This document shows, one piece after another, positions 60,101 through 64,000 of a stretch of 64,000 nt of DNA. A model generated the notes under the pieces. That model was not told the origin of the DNA. It searched no databases and saw only the letters and a program-made list of their open reading frames with translations. This DNA comes from Opisthorchis felineus. Its lineage: Eukaryota; Platyhelminthes; Trematoda; Opisthorchiida; Opisthorchiidae. The stretch's first letter is position 1, and every line of letters starts with the position of its first letter. The stretch is taken from the NCBI GenBank assembly GCA_004794785.1, contig SJOL01006981.1:424465-488464 (forward strand), written 5' to 3'. Both the position numbers and the translations under genes were made by a program.

Positions 60101-60494
60101 TGCCTACCAAAACAACGACATCACTGAATTTGAGAACATCCTCAGAAGAGAGCGAGACGCTATCATGGAAGATCCGTTTATTCGTGAACACATTGAAGAC
60201 CTACTTCGCAACATCCGCACTGAGGTTCTTATCAAACTGATTCGACCCTACACCAGGATCCGAATACCCTTTATCTCCCAACAACTGAATCTCAGTGAGA
60301 GTGAAGTTGAAAGCTTGCTCGTGGCCTGCATTTTGGACAACAGTATCCCAGCCCGTATCGATCAAGAACAGCAGATACTGGTTATGAGTACCGAGGTCAC
60401 ATCTGAAGCCCGATATCAGGCACTAGATAAGCTTGCGCACCGTTTACGGCATCTCCAAACCGCCTTGAGCAGTCGGTTGCCAGTTGTTGGGTGA
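54192..60494 (+). CDS. CSN2: COP9 signalosome complex subunit 2 (two exons, complete)
   Basis: Subunit 2 (Alien/TRIP15) of the COP9 signalosome, the complex that removes NEDD8 from cullins and so regulates cullin-RING ubiquitin ligases in nucleus and cytosol. Exon 1 (54192-55079, 296 codons) has the acidic N-terminus with [12 protein letters not shown] (about residues 23-34). Conserved solenoid repeats follow: [18 protein letters not shown] (107-124), [35 protein letters not shown] and [20 protein letters not shown]. Donor CAG|GTACGT follows [10 protein letters not shown]. Exon 2 (60045-60494, 149 codons plus TGA) starts after CTGTCTTCAG with [18 protein letters not shown] and holds the PCI winged-helix: [53 protein letters not shown]. 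Phase 0; total 445 residues, against 443 in human CSN2. The C-terminal 25 residues are divergent. No frame break. Reading through the donor would give only an artefactual 340-residue frame. Confidence 0.97.
58053..58113 (+). mobile_element. Extra tRNA-like head in front of a SINE
   Basis: GATAGCTGAGTGGCTAAGGC has a tRNA A-box form, and GGTTCGAATTC (58099-58109) is a B box. The spacing matches the head of the following SINE, which begins 71 bp later. It ends without the SINE body. An aborted first copy GAGATAGCTGAATCGG lies at 58031-58046. It is either a dimeric SINE head or a separate tRNA pseudogene. Lack of a foldable acceptor stem argues against a working tRNA gene. Confidence 0.6.
58124..58318 (+). 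mobile_element. tRNA-derived SINE in CSN2 intron
   Basis: Best-preserved head in the window: GAGATGGCTCAGTGGTTAGA (58124-58143) and GGTTCGAGCCC (58172-58182). The body has CTAGGCTGGGGCAACCTGG and CTTCCTTCGGGTGGCATGGC, with a T-rich 3-prime part (TTATTTATATTTATTTATG) to about 58318. It is in the same orientation as the gene. No clear flanking duplication was found, perhaps because another tRNA-like unit precedes it. Confidence 0.88.
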
Positions 60495-61975
60495 CCATGA
60501 GGACGCCACTTTGGCGGATTGCTTTCCAAGTAGGACAGCTATATGTACCCAGACATGGATCTCTCACCCAGTTCCGAATCATTGACGTTTACCTGACTTA
60601 TGCTATCGTTCACTAAATTACGGGATGCGAAAACCTAACTCTATCGCTGTGTTCGTTGTACCTTCACAGTTGTTTGTTATCAAAAACAGGTTTAACCAAA
60701 TGTTTTGCGCTTTCAACTCCTTTTTACATGCGGGTTTTCATGGTATACGGATCACGACAAGTGCTGGTAACACTACAAACTTGCGTTTCCCGACTACAGG
60801 ATTTCCGATTTAAGTTGGGTTGATAGCTCATGCGTTTCTTTTTCCACTGGGCATTGTTTCAAAAGATGCGTGAATCCAACATCTATGACCAGTTTCGATG
60901 CCAATGGACCCGTTTTGCATGCATTTTCACCATTAACCAGTCCGTCAGACGTCTTTGAAAGGTAGCCTAAGGCTGCACAAAGTTATCACATACGCTTAAA
61001 GGTCGCCCCAATCACGAAGTCAAAGTTCGGCATCGATGCTAATTTAAACCCAATGTGTTAAAATTCGAAAAGCAGCTATTCTGCGTATCCACCAGTCCCG
61101 TAGAATTTGAGGGGAAAGTAAAGACACGGTCGTGTCTGGCTTTACTATTAAGTTAGTGTATTGCGACAGAATAGGTTCTGCCGACTCTCTTGGTTATCCA
61201 GGTGGGGAAAACCCCGTTTCTTCTAGTTACGCATTGCCCTTATGAATAGTGGACCACGAGCGACGACCCGCTACAGGTTTCCACCCTCTTCGACCAACAG
61301 GTAGGTCGAAACCATGCTTTCGACAAAAGAAAGGAGACTGAGATATTTCGAAAGTCCTCGCAGGCCAGTACAAGTGTATAGGCAGTTGTTTTGACCTACC
61401 AAGAAGCAGCACTTCTAGTCTATAAATTCGGACAAAAACTTACCACTGCCAAATTCGACCATCGCCTATGTTACTAGGGGAGGCGTTACTATCTCTTGTT
61501 GGCTTACCAGGTCTTCGAAATTGACGAATGAGAATTTCAATGAGCAAATCCCAGTGAATGGCCAGTTAGTCCCGTTCTGAACTGCTCCGACTGCTCAAGC
61601 AAAGTTTTTAGGCCATATCTAGTTATCGGCATGTGTACCCGAAAAACTGCGCCCCCAAAACCAGTACGCCCAAGTTCAAGGAACGGATAACCTGGATTAT
61701 CCCATACACTGGCCTCGATAGGAAAACTGGCTACTTTTAGGTAGCGGGGTTAGTACTCTTAGCTAGATTTGCGAGCTTTCCGAATGAGGGTCAAAAAGAC
61801 GCTACTGCCAGGCAACGATCCACTCGTTGCTGTGGGATTAGTTGGAACGCAGGTGTCATGTACCTCCCAAGATGAAGAGTCAGAGTGGTGGTACCGCGAG
61901 TAATAATTTATCCTTCAAAGAGCGTGTACAAATGTCAGATACGCTGATGAACACGATCATGCCGGAAAAATGAAG
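60495..61975. other. Intergenic region between two convergent genes
   Basis: About 1.5 kb that must hold the 3-prime ends of CSN2 (plus) and of the unknown minus-strand gene. I saw no canonical AATAAA on the plus strand in the first 600 bp after the CSN2 stop. No other gene is supported. Confidence 0.5.
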
Positions 61976-62524
61976 TCAGCCAGCAAGAGACAGAAGATAC
62001 ACATTATGATGTGTACAGACGACACAGGCTGGATATGGTTTAGCCAGCGTAAGAAAACCAATAATTGGATCCTCTACTGGGAGCGTTACAACGTGCTGCC
62101 AAGCAACATGGACTTTTTTGGTCGTGTCCCCTGATTCTTCGACGTTCCTCCGCCGTAGTTCAGTGTCCCCGTTCGGGAATCCAGCGTCGGCGACACCTTG
62201 GCGGTAAACGTAGATTCGTTTTACTGCGTCAGCCACAGCTACAAACGGTAAAGGCTTAGCGTGAACCAAAGCTGGTGACGAGACGAATCTATGATCACGC
62301 TTGCTTGCCAAGACGTAGCCAAAGGCTTGTAGGGTTGCGGCATGGTACCAAGGTAAAGGAGCCGAAGGGTCAGCACCGGATTTTTCCGAAACACCGAGGG
62401 AGCTCTTGGGGACCCACACTACCCCATCAACATCGTGTCGCAAACAGATTGCAGAGGTGCAAGTCCATTCATTGGATCGTTCAATGTGGACATTGAATAA
62501 CCACGGATGACCCGAGAGACCAGC
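61976..62524 (-). CDS. Terminal exon of an unrecognised protein, beta-propeller-like
   Basis: A 549-bp open segment directly behind an acceptor (TTTTTCCTATAG|GCTGG, AG at 62526-62525), phase 0, encoding 182 residues to a TGA at 61976-61978. It begins AGLSGHPWLFNVHIERSNEW and contains VDGVVWVPKSS, KRDHRFVSSPALVHAKPLPF, VAVADAVKRIYVYRQG and WQHVVTLPVEDPIIGF. It ends VCTHHNVYLLSLAG. Alternating short strand-like segments ending in aromatic-rich edges (RIYVYR, NVYLLSL) suggest WD40/PQQ-type blades, which is inference. The long frame, clean acceptor and even composition argue for a real exon. No in-frame ATG lies near its start, so upstream exons exist, probably right of 62530. I do not recognise the family. 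Confidence 0.6.
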   Translation of the reverse strand, partial: AGLSGHPWLFNVHIERSNEWTCTSAICLRHDVDGVVWVPKSSLGVSEKSGADPSAPLPWYHAATLQAFGYVLASKRDHRFVSSPALVHAKPLPFVAVADAVKRIYVYRQGVADAGFPNGDTELRRRNVEESGDTTKKVHVAWQHVVTLPVEDPIIGFLTLAKPYPACVVCTHHNVYLLSLAG

Positions 62525-63640
62525 CTATAGGAAAAATGGAAAATAAGTGTACTGAAAGCAGCACAAGGACGAAGCATGCTTACACACAACAACTAGACAA
62601 ATAAGTGTCACCATGAGAGAGAGCGCATCTGTGTTGATAAAAATATGGTCCAATGCGGTATAGGCTGTGGGAGGGAACAGAAATACCGGATGTAATTGGT
62701 CTTGAGCAGATGTTAACTTGGTTGAGCAAATTGGTCGTTTGTAGATAGTCAACGAGCAGCTACACAAGTGCCGGCAAGCACTGTCCGAGTTATGGTGTGG
62801 AACTGATTGAATGATCGCCTCCTCTTAGCTATCTGACGGGTACAACTGAGGCGGGAAAGCGTCCTGTGAGTAGACCAGCCTGCAGCGCAACCAGCTTACT
62901 GGCAACTAACCTCAATCGATGAAACTGATTGCCAATGGGCTAAGTCGCTAATGAGCAACACGCCTTTACCCTCGAGTTAAGTGACATACAACATCTAAGG
63001 TAAGATAAGACACAGTAGGAAAACGTATTTCACCTGGACATTCAAGCACTCAAGATTTAGGAGTAAAACGGAGAAGCGTTGCGAACCTCTCGCTTGCGTA
63101 CTATGGTTCAATCATAATTACTAACGTCAGTTTTCAACACACCAGTCTCTGGAATGTGGCAAAAATGACCTCACACTGAAGATGCGCCACAGTGATGACC
63201 TGTTGCTAACTATGAAACCATTTTTCAACCGTTTCCGACCACAAAGACATTCGGAAACTGTGGGAAGTACCTTCATTCGTTATCGCGTGTTGCTAGCACG
63301 AAACATTTCCCTGTTGACGCAACCAGTTCGGTAGCCAATAGGCTGCTGTTGCAGTTAGACAAGTTTCCGACAAAAAATTAAGTTTCAGCATTAATTAAAC
63401 GCCAACGCGCACTTGACAGTCGTTTCTCTCTGCGTTGCTCTTACACTATACTATGAAAAATCACAGTAATCAGAGATCGCCTTAACCGCATGTTGTTGTG
63501 CTTAACATATCTACGCTTTTTGGAACGATCTTCGCAGTCTTCTTTGGAAAACCATGGCGGGATTTCCAATGCCACGTTTGGCATTAGCGGTGACTGTGGA
63601 ACTAATGGACACTGATGTGGTAAAAGCAATAGCTCGTACA
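62525..63640. other. Probable intron or upstream region of the minus-strand gene
   Basis: About 1.1 kb. Its part next to 62525 is pyrimidine-rich on the minus strand, as expected of an intron end. No further exon of the propeller-like protein was identified before the LINE at the right edge. Confidence 0.4.
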
Positions 63641-63649
63641 TAAGGAGAG

Positions 63650-64000
63650 CACTCCAAAAGCTTCTGTACACAAATCGGTGTCCGTCAGGGGTGAGCACTC
63701 TCTCCAATACTATTTAATTTCGTGATCTACAAGATGATGAGACCAACGCTGAAAGGTCTTCAAAATCCCGGTGATCAAATAGCCTGTGACAAAAACCTTG
63801 TCGATCTGGAATATGCAGACGACATCGTTCCCATTTTCGAAGAGAAGGCGCAGGTGTTTTTGAATGAACTGACCAAAGTCATCCCGTCCTTTGGTATGCA
63901 CTTTGCACCCACAAAGTGTAAGGTCATGCAGTCACTGCAGGGCATGCAGTCACTGAACACGCCACTTACAATCCAGGGAGAGGCACTGGAAGTTGTGGAG
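63650..64000 (+). mobile_element. LINE reverse transcriptase fragment, runs off right edge
   Basis: The plus-strand frame reads IGVRQG, a TGA stop (63692-63694, where other copies have the Cys of GCPLSP), then ALSPILFNFVIYKMMRPTLK, VDLEYADDIVPIFEEKAQVF and FGMHFAPTKCKVMQSLQG. It stays open to the window end. The catalytic YADD (63812-63823) is intact. A 12-bp direct duplication (ATGCAGTCACTG, twice near 63927-63956) inserts six codons after the CKV motif. The wording is related to the RTE-type copies, but it is a distinct subfamily. Confidence 0.8.

Overview
The window looks like nuclear DNA from a parasitic flatworm, most likely an opisthorchiid liver fluke such as Clonorchis or Opisthorchis. 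The reasons are spliced metazoan genes (phase-0 GT-AG introns of about 5 kb), no operon-like packing, and a dense litter of decayed RTE-like and CR1-like LINEs, a Ty3/gypsy element resembling the CsRn1 group known from Clonorchis, and many copies of a tRNA-derived SINE. The species call is inference from repeat content; no marker gene fixes it.

Only three host loci are convincing. (1) A minus-strand gene at 17562-23560 encodes an ankyrin protein of the RFXANK/ANKRA2 family in two exons. (2) A plus-strand gene at 54192-60494 encodes COP9 signalosome subunit 2 (CSN2) in two exons, complete at 445 residues. (3) One minus-strand terminal exon at 61976-62524 belongs to an unrecognised protein with beta-propeller-like character. 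They have no visible functional link and their introns hold repeats.

Layout: 1-11.7 kb is a graveyard of RTE-type LINE copies in both orientations. The most complete copy spans 2509-5775 on the minus strand; others lie at 7045-8215, 9600-10505 and 10590-11690. 11.7-16.9 kb has no recognisable gene. 16.9-23.6 kb holds a SINE, the RFXANK-like gene and, inside its long intron, a 396-bp LINE tail with target-site duplications and a perfect 26-bp hairpin. 25-30.3 kb holds tandem LINE 5-prime fragments and a rearranged Ty3/gypsy element. In that element an inverted second copy sits between gag-pro and integrase and makes a 968-bp inverted repeat. 30.4-34.5 kb is SINE plus three further LINE pieces. 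34.5-46 kb is gene-poor, with one dispersed repeat pair. 46-53.7 kb has a decayed gypsy RT fragment, SINEs and a 4-kb CR1-like LINE with a SINE nested in it. 53.7-62.5 kb carries CSN2 and the propeller exon. The right edge enters another LINE reverse transcriptase.

No CRISPR array, bacterial operon, rRNA gene or functional tRNA gene was seen. Boundaries of degraded elements are approximate, often within 20-50 bp, because they rest on translated similarity and recurring sequence read by eye.
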